Part shown: positions 1-8,676 of the stretch, piece by piece
Position numbering within the stretch: position 1 is the first letter of the stretch
Layout of the letters: the number at the start of each line of letters is the position of its first letter
NCBI RefSeq assembly: GCF_016906305.1
Contig: NZ_JADDOL010000002.1
Coordinates: 186,001-250,000 of the forward strand
Reading direction: 5' to 3'
From: Alloalcanivorax marinus
Lineage (GTDB): Bacteria; Pseudomonadota; Gammaproteobacteria; Pseudomonadales; Alcanivoracaceae
DNA: 64,000 nucleotides
Notes under the pieces: model-generated
The model's input: only the letters and a program-made list of their open reading frames with translations
Told to the model about the DNA's origin: nothing
The model's database searches: none
Translations under genes and position numbers: made by a program

Positions 1-738
1 AAAGGCGGTGTCGTAGTCGCTGTTGCCGCTGAAGGTGGCCATGCCGGCCAGGGCGGCGGCGTTGCTGCCGTAGAACTCGCCCACGCTGACGCCGGTCTCG
101 GTACCCGCGCCACCAATGGCGATAGCGTCCCCAGAGAACGAGGAGCCACTAATAGTGGCGTCAACGCCGATGGAAAGCGCGCTGCTGCTAAAACTACCGG
201 TTACGGTGTTGCCGCTGAAGTCCGCGGTCAGAGTCCCGCTGAGCGCGCCACCGGCGGTATGTTGGTTAATCCCGGTCACGGTGTAATCCACCTGGCCGGT
301 AGTCGGCATGGTGGCATCCACATTGCCCTTCTCACCCACGTAGTACACGGCCCGGTGCTCGAAGTTCGGACCGCCGGCTTCGGACCATTCGCCGAACCAG
401 ACGTCCTCGCTGCCGGCCTGGGCGAAGCTGAACACGCCCATGCCGCTGTGATCGGGATCGTCCACGTCAATCGGCGAGCTCAGGGTATGCACTCCGTCGA
501 TATCAGAGGGGGAAAAGACGGACAGGAACTGGAAGTCCACCTTGTCATCGATGTTCATGGAGTTGGTTTCCACGCCAATGCCGGCCAGGCCGGATGTGTG
601 CGGCCCGGCGTCCACCGTGGAGGTGCCGGCCTCGACATAGGTGTTGTCGCTCTCGCCGCCGACCACGGCCGCCTGGGTCAGTGAAGCGGCGGACAGCGCC
701 GCCACGGCCAGCGCCGCTTTGAAGGTCATCTCTTTCAT
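1..738 (-). CDS. Hemophilin-like Slam-dependent secreted protein (3' end outside window)
   Basis: This reading frame runs off the left edge; 246 codons are visible. It opens with a signal peptide (MKEMTFKAALAVAALSAASL, then TQA-AVVGG) that has no lipobox cysteine, so the product is probably released rather than lipid-anchored. AAGGAG lies 7 bases before the ATG. The mature part contains VWFGEW, AVYYVGE, a glycine/serine/threonine-rich beta region, then VGEFYGSNAAALAG and DTAF near the edge. The last two resemble the C-terminal barrel of TbpB and of Slam-dependent surface proteins such as hemophilin HphA, which captures heme and hands it to a TonB-dependent receptor. The gene shares a locus with exbB-exbD-tonB, a receptor and a FecI/FecR pair. 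The family call rests on motif memory; the heme ligand is inferred. Confidence 0.62.
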   Translation of the reverse strand, partial: MKEMTFKAALAVAALSAASLTQAAVVGGESDNTYVEAGTSTVDAGPHTSGLAGIGVETNSMNIDDKVDFQFLSVFSPSDIDGVHTLSSPIDVDDPDHSGMGVFSFAQAGSEDVWFGEWSEAGGPNFEHRAVYYVGEKGNVDATMPTTGQVDYTVTGINQHTAGGALSGTLTADFSGNTVTGSFSSSALSIGVDATISGSSFSGDAIAIGGAGTETGVSVGEFYGSNAAALAGMATFSGNSDYDTAF

Positions 739-780
739 TGCTCGACTCCTTGATCCGTTATTGATAAATCCCAAAGAGAT

Positions 781-800
781 GCGAAGAATTCGCATTCTCA
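781..800 (-). promoter_or_regulatory. Fur-like box upstream of the hemophilin-like gene
   Basis: On the minus strand this reads ATGAGAATGCGAATTCTTCG, which contains AATGCGAAT, a variant of the Fur half-site AATGATAAT. It sits about 45-60 bases before the ATG at 738. The same half-site pattern recurs before the receptor, exbB and fecI-like genes, which supports iron control. Not a perfect match to the 19-bp consensus. Confidence 0.5.
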
Positions 801-862
801 TATGGATAACGAGAGCGGAGACGCGCTTTTTCATTGCCGGCCGAAAATTTTAGTGGTCCATC

Positions 863-892
863 GCAAAAAAACCGGGCCCGAAGGCCCGGTTT
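863..892 (-). terminator. Rho-independent terminator of the PKD lipoprotein gene
   Basis: A GC-rich hairpin (stem AAACCGGGCC / GGCCCGGTTT, loop about four bases) lies just past the stop of the PKD-repeat gene. On the minus strand it is followed by a run of T. It separates that gene from the hemophilin-like gene, so each probably has its own promoter. Confidence 0.8.
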
Positions 893-917
893 GTCATACA
901 CCGAAAAAAGTAAGGGA

Positions 918-3500
918 TTAATAACCTTCGATTGTTACCGTCCAGCCCGGCCTCTCCTGCACACTGAAGCTGCCCCGGATATTGGCAGACCGCAAACGTT
1001 GCAGAATCTGAAAGGCTTCACCAAAGCTGGAAGGTGGTGTCTCCCCCGTGATCTCCACTTTATAGACAAGCTCCACGGTTTCCCCCTCGGCAATGAGATA
1101 GCCATTACCCACGGTTTCACCGGTGGCCGTATCCAGGAACAAGGAACTGTAATTCATGTTCTCGGACCCGGTTTCCACGTTCATCAGCGTGTAGTCACCG
1201 CCGAAGGCGGTGAACCGGAAACGTTGCACTTCAATTTCCGGACCTTTCCAGGGGAAGACGTGCGAGGCACCAAACGCATTGCCTATGGTAAGCGGAAAAA
1301 AAGTCTGCACATCAACACTGGACGGCTCCGCCGCTAGATTTTTTGAAGGGACTTCCATCAGCAACGTCGGGTAATTCGCCCGCTCCACGGCATGTACCGT
1401 GGCCGTGAACGGTCCGGCGAACTCACTGCCGTCGTAGACCTGATACTCGAAGACATAGACGCCCGGCTCGGTCGGCGACAACGCGGGCTTTGAACAGGGC
1501 CATTCCGTGTACGCCTCAATACGTTCCCTGAAGGCCTGCCAGGTCTCCTCGCTCACCGGCGTCCAGGCTTCCACACAGGTATTATCGCCAAAGACGCCGT
1601 CCATGCCGGAGGACCCGTTTACCTGCATCCGATTGCCCGCTGGCGCGCTGACCAGGGTCCAGAGGTGACTGAGCGTATCGCCGTCCGGATCGGTGCTGTC
1701 CGCTTCCAGTTTGAATTGGTCGGCCCGGAACTCGTTTCGGTCACCCTCAAGCCACTGGTTCGTGATGACGAAGGGTTGCGCCGCATCGTAGTGCGGATGT
1801 TGCGGCCCCGGATTGGCGTGATTCTCATAGTCGGCAATGCCCGCGGTGGCTTTGTATATCCGGGTGATGGGCGCGTTGTTTTCGGTTTTGGCAAGCACCG
1901 TGACTTCGTACAGGCTGTTACCCGGTACATAGTTGCTGGTGGCCCCATGTTCATCGGTGACCATCAGGGCCACCACATAGGCGCCGGCCCGATCCGGGGT
2001 CAGCGCGGGAAACGCCGTATTGGCCCGTTGCAATTGCGCCTGGCTGTTATCCGGCCGCTGGACCAGCGTCCACTGATAGCTCAGACGGTTATCGTCCGGA
2101 TCGGAGCTGCCCTCACCGTCCAGGGTAATCGGGTTGCCCACCAGGGTGGTGGGCGTGCCGCCGGCGATGGCCGCCCGGGCGGACGGCGCCCGGTTGGCGC
2201 CCAGGCGCGCGGTGAAGGTCGCCTCGGTGGAGGCGTCGGCTTCACCGTCGGACACCGTCAGCCGCACCCGGTAGTTGCCGTCCACGGTGGGGGTGAAGGT
2301 GGCCGGGCAGTAGGTGGCGGAACAGTAGCTGCCCGGCTCCAGGCCGTTGGCGCCATCCGGATCGTAGCCGCTCGGGTGGGCGACCATCTCCCAGGTATGG
2401 GTCAGAGCGTCGCCGTCCACGTCGTAGGCACCGCTGCTGACGGTGATCTCCGCGCCGCGTTCCGCTTCGAACGTAGCGCCGTTGCCCGGGTTGATCACCG
2501 CCACCGGCGCGGTGTTGGCCTGCCCGTCCGCGGGGGCAGCCTCGATGCGCGAGCTGGTGCAGTTCCGGGAAACGCCGTCGAACACGCACAGCTCCACGTT
2601 ATAGCGGCCGGTGCCGTAGGCGGAGTCGGCCACGAAGCGGGTCTGGGCGCTGGTGGTGCTGCTCAGTTGAGCGTTGGAACCGCGCGGCAGACTCTGAATG
2701 AAGCGCCACCGGTATTGCAGGCTGTCACCGTCCGCGTCCTCGCTGCCGCTGCCGTCCAGTTCCACGGTGTCGCCACGGGTCACGTCAGTGGGGGCCTGAA
2801 TACGCGCCACGGGAATGGCGTTGGCCTCGACGATATTGATGTCCACGGTGTCCGGCTGGCTCACCTTGTCGCCATAGCGCACCACCAGCCGGGCCTGGTA
2901 GAGCCCGACTTCATCGGCGGTGAAACGCGGATAAATCTGGCTGCCATCGTCCAGCTCCGCCGCGCTTCCCTCGGGCTTTCGCGTCAGCGTCCAGTCATAG
3001 ACCAGTTGGCTGGCATCACCCCCGTCCGGCGGCAAGCTGCGTGAGCCGTCCAGCTGCACGGTACCGAGAATCCAATTGATCTCGTCGGGCACCACCGCCA
3101 GCGGGTTGGGATTGAGGGCGGTGATGGTCACCCGGCTGGCACTGGTGTCACCGCTGCCGGCGGTGCCATCGTTGACCACCAGGCGAATCACGTAGGTGCC
3201 CGGCAGGTCCGGGGTGAAACTGGCCCGGTCGGTGTCGGCACCGTCCAGGGTGGCTTCGCTGCCCTCCGGGCGACTCAGGAAGCGCCACTCCCAGGTGATG
3301 ATGTCGCCGTTGGGCGAAGTGCTGGCGCCGCCATCCAGTTGCACGGTGCCTTCGCCGGCGTTCACTTCCAGGGTGTCGGCGCTGGCGCGGGCCTGGGGGC
3401 GGTCCACGGCGTCGCCGCCCCCTCCGCCACCACCACCGCCGCAGGCGGCAAGCGCCAGCAACAAACAAAACAGGGACATGGATCTGATCAGCACGGCCAT
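918..3500 (-). CDS. PKD-repeat surface lipoprotein in the iron/heme locus
   Basis: A protein of 860 residues. The start at 3500 is chosen because GGGAG lies 8 bases upstream and because it gives a lipoprotein signal: MAVLIRSMSLFCLLLALAAC followed by a nine-glycine linker. Such linkers are common in lipoproteins displayed away from the membrane. After it come about five or six immunoglobulin-like PKD modules (roughly residues 35-130, 135-230, 235-335, 340-445, 450-550 and a longer one to about 740). They are recognisable by repeated DPDGD-L-W and GXYXVRLXVXDG patterns. A distinct C-terminal domain of about 120 residues has no recognised match. Two cysteine pairs are visible. The gene diverges from exbB across a short region with a Fur-like box and lies between the hemophilin-like gene and the TonB system. 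A role in holding or presenting a host ligand is inference; a structural or adhesive role is equally possible. Confidence 0.75.
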   Translation of the reverse strand: MAVLIRSMSLFCLLLALAACGGGGGGGGGDAVDRPQARASADTLEVNAGEGTVQLDGGASTSPNGDIITWEWRFLSRPEGSEATLDGADTDRASFTPDLPGTYVIRLVVNDGTAGSGDTSASRVTITALNPNPLAVVPDEINWILGTVQLDGSRSLPPDGGDASQLVYDWTLTRKPEGSAAELDDGSQIYPRFTADEVGLYQARLVVRYGDKVSQPDTVDINIVEANAIPVARIQAPTDVTRGDTVELDGSGSEDADGDSLQYRWRFIQSLPRGSNAQLSSTTSAQTRFVADSAYGTGRYNVELCVFDGVSRNCTSSRIEAAPADGQANTAPVAVINPGNGATFEAERGAEITVSSGAYDVDGDALTHTWEMVAHPSGYDPDGANGLEPGSYCSATYCPATFTPTVDGNYRVRLTVSDGEADASTEATFTARLGANRAPSARAAIAGGTPTTLVGNPITLDGEGSSDPDDNRLSYQWTLVQRPDNSQAQLQRANTAFPALTPDRAGAYVVALMVTDEHGATSNYVPGNSLYEVTVLAKTENNAPITRIYKATAGIADYENHANPGPQHPHYDAAQPFVITNQWLEGDRNEFRADQFKLEADSTDPDGDTLSHLWTLVSAPAGNRMQVNGSSGMDGVFGDNTCVEAWTPVSEETWQAFRERIEAYTEWPCSKPALSPTEPGVYVFEYQVYDGSEFAGPFTATVHAVERANYPTLLMEVPSKNLAAEPSSVDVQTFFPLTIGNAFGASHVFPWKGPEIEVQRFRFTAFGGDYTLMNVETGSENMNYSSLFLDTATGETVGNGYLIAEGETVELVYKVEITGETPPSSFGEAFQILQRLRSANIRGSFSVQERPGWTVTIEGY

Positions 3501-3533
3501 AAGGGGTATCTCCCAAGGAAAGCGTCGCACCCT

Positions 3534-3556
3534 TTGAGGGTGATTCTCATTTACAG
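3534..3556. promoter_or_regulatory. Fur-like box between the PKD lipoprotein gene and exbB
   Basis: The short divergent intergenic region holds TGATTCTCATTTACA. Its complement contains AATGAGAATCA, a near match to the Fur half-site pair. The same core, TGATTCTCATT, recurs upstream of the fecI-like gene at 10244-10254. One box here could repress both divergent units when iron is plentiful. Confidence 0.55.
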
Positions 3557-3663
3557 CCCTATAACGAGTCAGACGCCGGGATTTTTCACCCCAACGGGAA
3601 ACCCTGAAAAATCCCTGGCCGGGCTTCGTTATTAGGGTGGATGCATCACCTTGGGAAAAACGC

Positions 3664-4425
3664 ATGTTGCCACCACGTCTGGCGCGGCCCGCTGTCGCGC
3701 TGCTTGTCTTTTCGCTGTTAGCGATCGCGGCCCCGGCCGGCGCCGATACCCTGCCCCATGATCTGACGCCGCTGGGCATGTTCCGGCAGGCGGACTGGGT
3801 GGTGAAGGCGGTGATGCTCGGCCTTCTGGCGGCGTCGTCGATCACCTGGATCGTGCTGCTGGCCAAGAGCCGGGAACTGGCGGTCCTGATGCGCCGCCAG
3901 CGGCGCGCTCTGGCCGCGCTGACACGGGCGGCCAGCCTGGAGCAAGCGGAGGACGAGGACCACGAAGCGGACCTCTTCCTGGCCACCGCCCGGCAGGAAT
4001 GGCGGCTCTCCAGCGCCGTGCTGGACGACCGGGAAGGACTCAAGGAGCGGATGGCCGCCAGCCTGCAACGGCTGGAAGCGGCCAGTGGCCGGCGCGCCGG
4101 GCGCGGCACCGGGGTGCTGGCCACCATCGGCGCCACGGCGCCGTTCGTGGGCCTGTTCGGCACCGTCTGGGGGATCATGAACAGCTTTATCCGCATCTCC
4201 CAGGCCAACACCACCAACCTGGCGGTGGTGGCGCCGGGCATCGCCGAGGCCCTGCTGGCCACCGCCCTGGGGCTGGTGGCGGCGATTCCGGCGGTGGTGA
4301 TCTACAACCATTTCGCCCGGCGCCTGCAAACCTACCGGGCGCTGGTGGGCGACACCAGCGCGGCGGTGCTGCGGCTGGTGTCGCGGGACCTCAGCCGCCG
4401 CGCCGCGGCGCCGGCCGGGGGCTGA
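3664..4425 (+). CDS. exbB: ExbB, TonB-system energy-transducing proton channel
   Basis: Inner-membrane ExbB of the MotA/TolQ/ExbB family (253 residues from this start). With ExbD it converts proton motive force into TonB motion. The chosen ATG has GGGA at a suitable distance and gives a clean N-terminal signal-like segment (MLPPRLARPAVALLVFSLL). An ATG 27 bases upstream is in frame but its Shine-Dalgarno would be too close. A membrane segment follows near residues 45-65, then a charged cytoplasmic domain. The conserved C-terminal pair includes GVLATIGATAPFVGLFGTVW and VAPGIAEALLATALGLVAAI, the family signature. The gene is followed after 3 bases by exbD. Its place beside a TonB-dependent receptor suggests a dedicated energiser for heme/iron uptake. 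Confidence 0.93.
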   Translation: MLPPRLARPAVALLVFSLLAIAAPAGADTLPHDLTPLGMFRQADWVVKAVMLGLLAASSITWIVLLAKSRELAVLMRRQRRALAALTRAASLEQAEDEDHEADLFLATARQEWRLSSAVLDDREGLKERMAASLQRLEAASGRRAGRGTGVLATIGATAPFVGLFGTVWGIMNSFIRISQANTTNLAVVAPGIAEALLATALGLVAAIPAVVIYNHFARRLQTYRALVGDTSAAVLRLVSRDLSRRAAAPAGG

Positions 4426-4428
4426 GCC

Positions 4429-4863
4429 GTGGGCGCGCGCATCGACCACGACGACGAACTGGCGGAACACCACGAGATCAATGTCACTCCGTTCATCGAT
4501 GTGATGCTGGTGCTGCTGATCATCTTCATGGTGGCGGCGCCGCTGGCCACCGTGGACATCAAGGTGGACCTGCCGGCGGCCAGCGCCACCCCGGAGGACC
4601 GTCCGGACGACCCGCTCTGGCTGACCCTGGCCGAGGACCATTCCCTGACCCTGGGCGAGACTCCGGTGGCCGACGGCGGCCTGGCGGCGGCGCTGGCCAG
4701 CGCCAGCGACGGCCGCGCGGATCCGCGCATCTTCCTGCGCGCGGACAGCCGGGTGGATTACGGCACCCTGATGGCCACCCTGGACCGCCTGCGCGAGGCC
4801 GGCTACCTGAAGGTGGCGCTGGTGGCCCGGGACGGCGCCGGCGGGAGCGCCGGCGATGAATGA
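4429..4863 (+). CDS. exbD: ExbD, TonB-system partner of ExbB
   Basis: ExbD/TolR family protein of 144 residues with a GTG start three bases after exbB. A short cytoplasmic N-terminus ends in EINVTPFIDVMLVLLIIFMV, the single transmembrane helix; the Asp in FIDV is the conserved proton-path residue. A periplasmic domain follows (DLPAASATPEDRP onward) with the usual peptidoglycan-proximal fold. Its stop overlaps the tonB start by eight bases, so the three genes are translationally coupled. Length and motif order are typical. Confidence 0.93.
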   Translation: MGARIDHDDELAEHHEINVTPFIDVMLVLLIIFMVAAPLATVDIKVDLPAASATPEDRPDDPLWLTLAEDHSLTLGETPVADGGLAAALASASDGRADPRIFLRADSRVDYGTLMATLDRLREAGYLKVALVARDGAGGSAGDE

Positions 4864-5836
4864 CCTGAGCCGGCCGGGGCCGTCCCAGGCACCGCTGGCG
4901 CCGGTGGCGCCGCCGCCCGACCTGCCGGGGGCCGCCGCCGGGCCACGGCTGAGCGAGGACACCCGGCGCTGGCTGAGTTCCACTTTATTGGTGACCCTGG
5001 TGTACGCGGCGCCACTGGGCTGGTGGCTGTGGCGGGCGCCGCCACCGGCCCTGGACAGTGCCCCGGCGGCGGCCATGGTGGTGGAACTGGCGCCGCTGGC
5101 CACCTCCCCGGCCACCCCCACGGAACTGCCGCCGGGCCCGGAAAGCCAGGCCAGCCAGGCGGCCCGGGCGGCGCCCCCGGAACGCCGGCCTGAAACCCAA
5201 CCTGAACCAAAGCCCGAACCGGCCCCGCCTCCCGCCCCCGCCGAGCCGGAAGTGACGCTGCCGGAAGCGGAGCTTCAGCCCGAGCAAAAAGAGCCTCAGC
5301 GCAGACAAAAAGAGCTTCAGCCCGAGCCGAAAGAGCCTCAGCCCGAGCAACAGGCGCCCCAACCGGATCCGACGCCCGAGCCGCCACCGACCGAACAAGC
5401 GGCGGAATCCCCCTCCCCGGAAAAAGCCTCCCGGAACGCCGCGGCCTCCACCGCCAGCGCCCCGCCGGACGCCGCCCGGCAATCGGAACGGGCGGCGGCG
5501 CCCCGCCAGGGCGTGCAGCGCCCCAGGGCCGATCTCAACCAGGTGCCGAGCTGGCGCGACACCTTGCTGCGCCGGCTCAACGAGGCCAAGCGCTACCCGT
5601 CCCGGGCCCGACGGCTGCGCCAGGAAGGCGTGGGCTATCTGCGCTTCGAGATGGACATGGAAGGCCGGGTGCTGGCCAGTGGCATCGCCCGCAGCTCCGG
5701 GTATCCGTTGCTGGATGAAGAAACCCTGGCCCTGCTGCGTCGCGCCGCCCCGCTGCCGCGCCCGCCCAAGGAACTGGCCGGGCAACGGCTGGAGTTCGTG
5801 GTGCCGGTGGAGTTCTTTCTCAGTACTGGACGGTAA
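4856..5836 (+). CDS. tonB: TonB, periplasm-spanning energy transducer
   Basis: TonB protein of 326 residues. A cytoplasmic N-terminus rich in proline precedes one membrane helix (about residues 40-60: STLLVTLVYAAPLGWWLW), which carries no obvious SXXXH motif. A long Pro/Glu/Gln-rich spacer (about 75-210) contains an imperfect repeat of the type KEPQPEQ / KELQPEP. The C-terminal TonB domain (about 235-326) has RYPSRARRLRQEGVGYLRFE and a final VVPVEFFL strand. The spacer is long enough to cross the periplasm. The 3' end overlaps the convergent receptor gene by 17 bases, leaving no room for an intervening terminator. It likely energises that receptor. Confidence 0.92.
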   Translation: MNDLSRPGPSQAPLAPVAPPPDLPGAAAGPRLSEDTRRWLSSTLLVTLVYAAPLGWWLWRAPPPALDSAPAAAMVVELAPLATSPATPTELPPGPESQASQAARAAPPERRPETQPEPKPEPAPPPAPAEPEVTLPEAELQPEQKEPQRRQKELQPEPKEPQPEQQAPQPDPTPEPPPTEQAAESPSPEKASRNAAASTASAPPDAARQSERAAAPRQGVQRPRADLNQVPSWRDTLLRRLNEAKRYPSRARRLRQEGVGYLRFEMDMEGRVLASGIARSSGYPLLDEETLALLRRAAPLPRPPKELAGQRLEFVVPVEFFLSTGR

Positions 5837-8573
5837 CGCCGAGCCGGGCGGTGCGGCCCGGCGCCGGCACCATGCCCAGGCTCAGGGCGTCCAGGTAATA
5901 CTGGTCGGTGACGTTGTCCACGTTGAAGTCCACCGACAGGGTGTCGTTGGGCGTCCAGGTCACGAACGCATCGAGAATCGAATACTTGTGCCAGGGGATC
6001 GGTCGCGCGAAACGGCCGGCGGTCTGATCGTTGTACTCCGGCACCCGGTTGCGGGCGCCCATCCAGGTATTGCGCGCGCCCACTTCCAGGCGCCGGTCGA
6101 ACAGTCGGAAACCGAGGGTGGCGTTGGCCTGCCAGTTGGGCGGAATCATATTGTTGATGTAGCTGCTGGCCACGCCGTAATCGGTGCAGCGCTGGCGCCG
6201 GTAGCTGCCCTCGTGGCACAGCTCGATGTTGTTGTAGCGGGTGCCGCCCAGTTCCGTGTAGACCCAGCCCAGATCGTATTCCAGGGACAGTTCCAGGCCG
6301 TGGAAGGCCACGCTCTCCAGGTTCTGGATGCGGAACAGCGCCGCGTTCTGGCCGATGCTGGTGTTGTCCCAGGTGTTGGGGATGGTGCGGGTCAGGTAGT
6401 CCTCGGTGCGATTCTGGAAATAGGCCAGCTTGAACCGCAGCGCGTCGCCGCCGGCGAACAGGTCGTCCTTGAGGATGTTCATGCCCACCTCCTTGTTCTC
6501 GGCGCGCTCCGGCTTGATGCGTTGACCGGGCACCGCCGCCACCGAAAAGCCGGTGGTGGTCTCGAACAGGCTGGGCATGCGCAGGGCCTCGGAGTACTTG
6601 GCGAAAAACTGCAGGCCGCGCAGCGGCTCCCACAGCAGGCTCGCCATCGGCGCCGAACCGGAATCGCTGAAGTCGTTGTAGAGCGGATCGCAGGCGCCGT
6701 TACCATCGCCGTCCACGCAGAAATCGCTGTTCGGGTCGTTGACCTCGGTGGGGCGGCGGTCGGAGGACTGGTACCGGGTGTAGCGGATGCCCGCGTCCAG
6801 CGTCAGGGTCGGCACGAAGGTCCATTTCACCGCCAGGAAGCCGCTGGTTTCCTCGCGCTCGCCATCGCGCAAACCAAAGTCGTCACCGTCCTGGTACCGT
6901 TTCGGCTCCACCTCTTCCCGCTGCCAGGCCAGGCCGTAACGAAACTGCAGATCGCCAAAGCGTGGCACGGAGGTGGTGTTGCTCAGATCACCGCCCCAGC
7001 GCTGATAGATCTCGGTGCCGGGGCGCGCGTTCAGCAGCTCCAGCATCTCGTCGGAGTAACTGTTGTTGCGGCTTTCCGTGTCGGTGTGCCAGACATGGCT
7101 GTCGATATCCAGCCAGTCATTGCCCAGCGGCTGCCACTGATAACGGGCGGTGTAAGTGTTGGCGACCACCTCGGAAGGACGGGTCTGCTTGATGCGGCCC
7201 AGCCACAGCAGCTCCGAGGGCATCAGTTCCCCGTACTCGCTGTCGTAGCGCAGGTAGCTGAGGTCCAGGGTGTGCTCGTCGTTGGGATAGAGGCGGGTTT
7301 TGAGCAGCAGGGATTCGCTTTCGAAGTGGGTGTTGACCACTTCCTCGCCGCCACGGATGCGCGAAGCGCCGTCCACGTCCGGGCGGACTTCGGTGTAAAA
7401 GCCCCGGTCATAGCGCTCCGACAGATCCAGGCTGGGCGTGGGGCCGTGCTCGCCGGCGAAGTAGTTGCCCTGGCGACGTTGCGCGTAAGCGGCGACCAGA
7501 TCGGCGCCGGCCAGACGCCGGGTCGCCGCCAGACTGCCGGCGTGGCCGTCGAAGTCCAGCAGACCGGGCCGGTCCATGGAGCCGTCCGGCGGATAGGCGT
7601 TGGCGAGATCATAGATGCCTTCGCACAGGGAGCTGCCCGGCAGGCAGTCGGTGCGGTAATGGGACGGCGTGCCCAGGCCTCCCACGTTGTAACCGGCCTG
7701 GGTGCCGATCGGCGCCGGCGAGCCGCTGTTGTTGCCCACCAGGCTGCCGCGCAAACGCAGCCCCCAGTCGTTGCCGGGTCTGGCGATGTCGTCGGCGTTC
7801 AGGGTGCGCATGCTCACCAGCCCGCCGATGGCGCCGGTGCCACTGGCGCCCATGGTGGGGCCCTTGTCGATTTCCACGCCGCCGATCAGATCCGGGTCGA
7901 TGTAGCTGCGACTGGTGACCCCGGCATAGCCCCGGTAGACCGTGGTCTCCTGGCGGGCGCCGTCCACCAGCACCGGCACCCGGCCCTGGCCCTGCATGCC
8001 GCGGATGTTGATATTGAGCCCGCCACTGTTGCGGTTCTCCGCCACCAGCACGCCGGTGGTGCCCTTGAACATGTCGCCCACGGACAGGCCCCGGAACCGT
8101 TCGATGTCCTGCTGGCCGATATAGGCGGAGGACCCGGCGGTGGCGTAGGGCCGGTCGGCGGCGGCGGACTGGCGGGGGCCGTCGCCCTGCACCTTCACCG
8201 CCGGCAGCATCTGCGCGTCGCCCAGCCCGCTCAGGGCACGCACCACCACGGTTTTGCCCGCGCCGAAATACCAGCTCAGGCCGGTGCCATCGAGCAGACG
8301 GTCCAGCGCGACCGGCACCGGAAGCCGGCCGCTCACCGGCCGGGAGCGACGCTCGCCCAGCTCATCGGCGTCGGCGGTGACCTGGTAGCCGGACTGCTGC
8401 GCAAAACGGTCCAGAGCGCCGGGCAGCGACTGGGCGGGAATATCGAACTCCGTGCCGTCGTCGGCCAGCGCGCCGCCGGCCGGCCACGACGCCATCAACG
8501 CCAGCACGCAAAACGCCAGCGGCCAGAACGCCGGCGACGGCCGCCGACGGCCCGGTCGGTGATTCAGTGTCAT
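5820..8573 (-). CDS. TonB-dependent outer-membrane receptor with STN domain, probable heme/hemoprotein receptor
   Basis: A receptor of 917 residues. The start at 8573 is preferred over one 66 bases upstream because AAGGA precedes it and a signal peptide follows (FWPLAFCVLALMASWPAGGALA). Mature order: an STN/secretin-like signalling domain (about 45-125), a plug (about 140-270, with DMFKGTTGVLVAENRNSGGLNINIRG split around residues 175-200), then a 22-strand barrel ending in an aromatic residue (VTVQY). The barrel contains KYSEALRMPSLFE and IKPERAENKEVG, which align with the FRAP/NPDL region of heme and hemoglobin receptors. The STN domain fits surface signalling through the adjacent FecR/FecI pair. 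With the hemophilin-like gene nearby, it is the natural candidate for the hemophilin receptor (HphR-like). The substrate is inferred. Confidence 0.82.
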   Translation of the reverse strand: MTLNHRPGRRRPSPAFWPLAFCVLALMASWPAGGALADDGTEFDIPAQSLPGALDRFAQQSGYQVTADADELGERRSRPVSGRLPVPVALDRLLDGTGLSWYFGAGKTVVVRALSGLGDAQMLPAVKVQGDGPRQSAAADRPYATAGSSAYIGQQDIERFRGLSVGDMFKGTTGVLVAENRNSGGLNINIRGMQGQGRVPVLVDGARQETTVYRGYAGVTSRSYIDPDLIGGVEIDKGPTMGASGTGAIGGLVSMRTLNADDIARPGNDWGLRLRGSLVGNNSGSPAPIGTQAGYNVGGLGTPSHYRTDCLPGSSLCEGIYDLANAYPPDGSMDRPGLLDFDGHAGSLAATRRLAGADLVAAYAQRRQGNYFAGEHGPTPSLDLSERYDRGFYTEVRPDVDGASRIRGGEEVVNTHFESESLLLKTRLYPNDEHTLDLSYLRYDSEYGELMPSELLWLGRIKQTRPSEVVANTYTARYQWQPLGNDWLDIDSHVWHTDTESRNNSYSDEMLELLNARPGTEIYQRWGGDLSNTTSVPRFGDLQFRYGLAWQREEVEPKRYQDGDDFGLRDGEREETSGFLAVKWTFVPTLTLDAGIRYTRYQSSDRRPTEVNDPNSDFCVDGDGNGACDPLYNDFSDSGSAPMASLLWEPLRGLQFFAKYSEALRMPSLFETTTGFSVAAVPGQRIKPERAENKEVGMNILKDDLFAGGDALRFKLAYFQNRTEDYLTRTIPNTWDNTSIGQNAALFRIQNLESVAFHGLELSLEYDLGWVYTELGGTRYNNIELCHEGSYRRQRCTDYGVASSYINNMIPPNWQANATLGFRLFDRRLEVGARNTWMGARNRVPEYNDQTAGRFARPIPWHKYSILDAFVTWTPNDTLSVDFNVDNVTDQYYLDALSLGMVPAPGRTARLGVTVQY

Positions 8574-8589
8574 GCTTCCTTGTCTCCCC

Positions 8590-8611
8590 GGAATGCGAAT
8601 GTGAATACGAC
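8590..8611 (-). promoter_or_regulatory. Possible Fur-like box upstream of the TonB-dependent receptor
   Basis: GAATGCGAATGTGAATAC on the plus strand contains the same AATGCGAAT half-site seen before the hemophilin-like gene. It lies about 20 bases before the receptor start, a repressor-like position. The second half is weak, so this is a candidate only. The receptor may also be read by the FecI-type sigma factor from this 103-base gap. Confidence 0.4.
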
Positions 8612-8676
8612 GCATTTCAATGCGATCACGGGGGAACAACGAACGAGGCGGGGCGTTTTTTCAGGGAGCGGTCAAA

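Noticed and set aside
3500-4262. Upstream extension of the PKD lipoprotein frame by about 254 codons.
   Set aside because: The extension is antisense to exbB; the start at 3500 has a ribosome binding site and gives a lipoprotein signal peptide.
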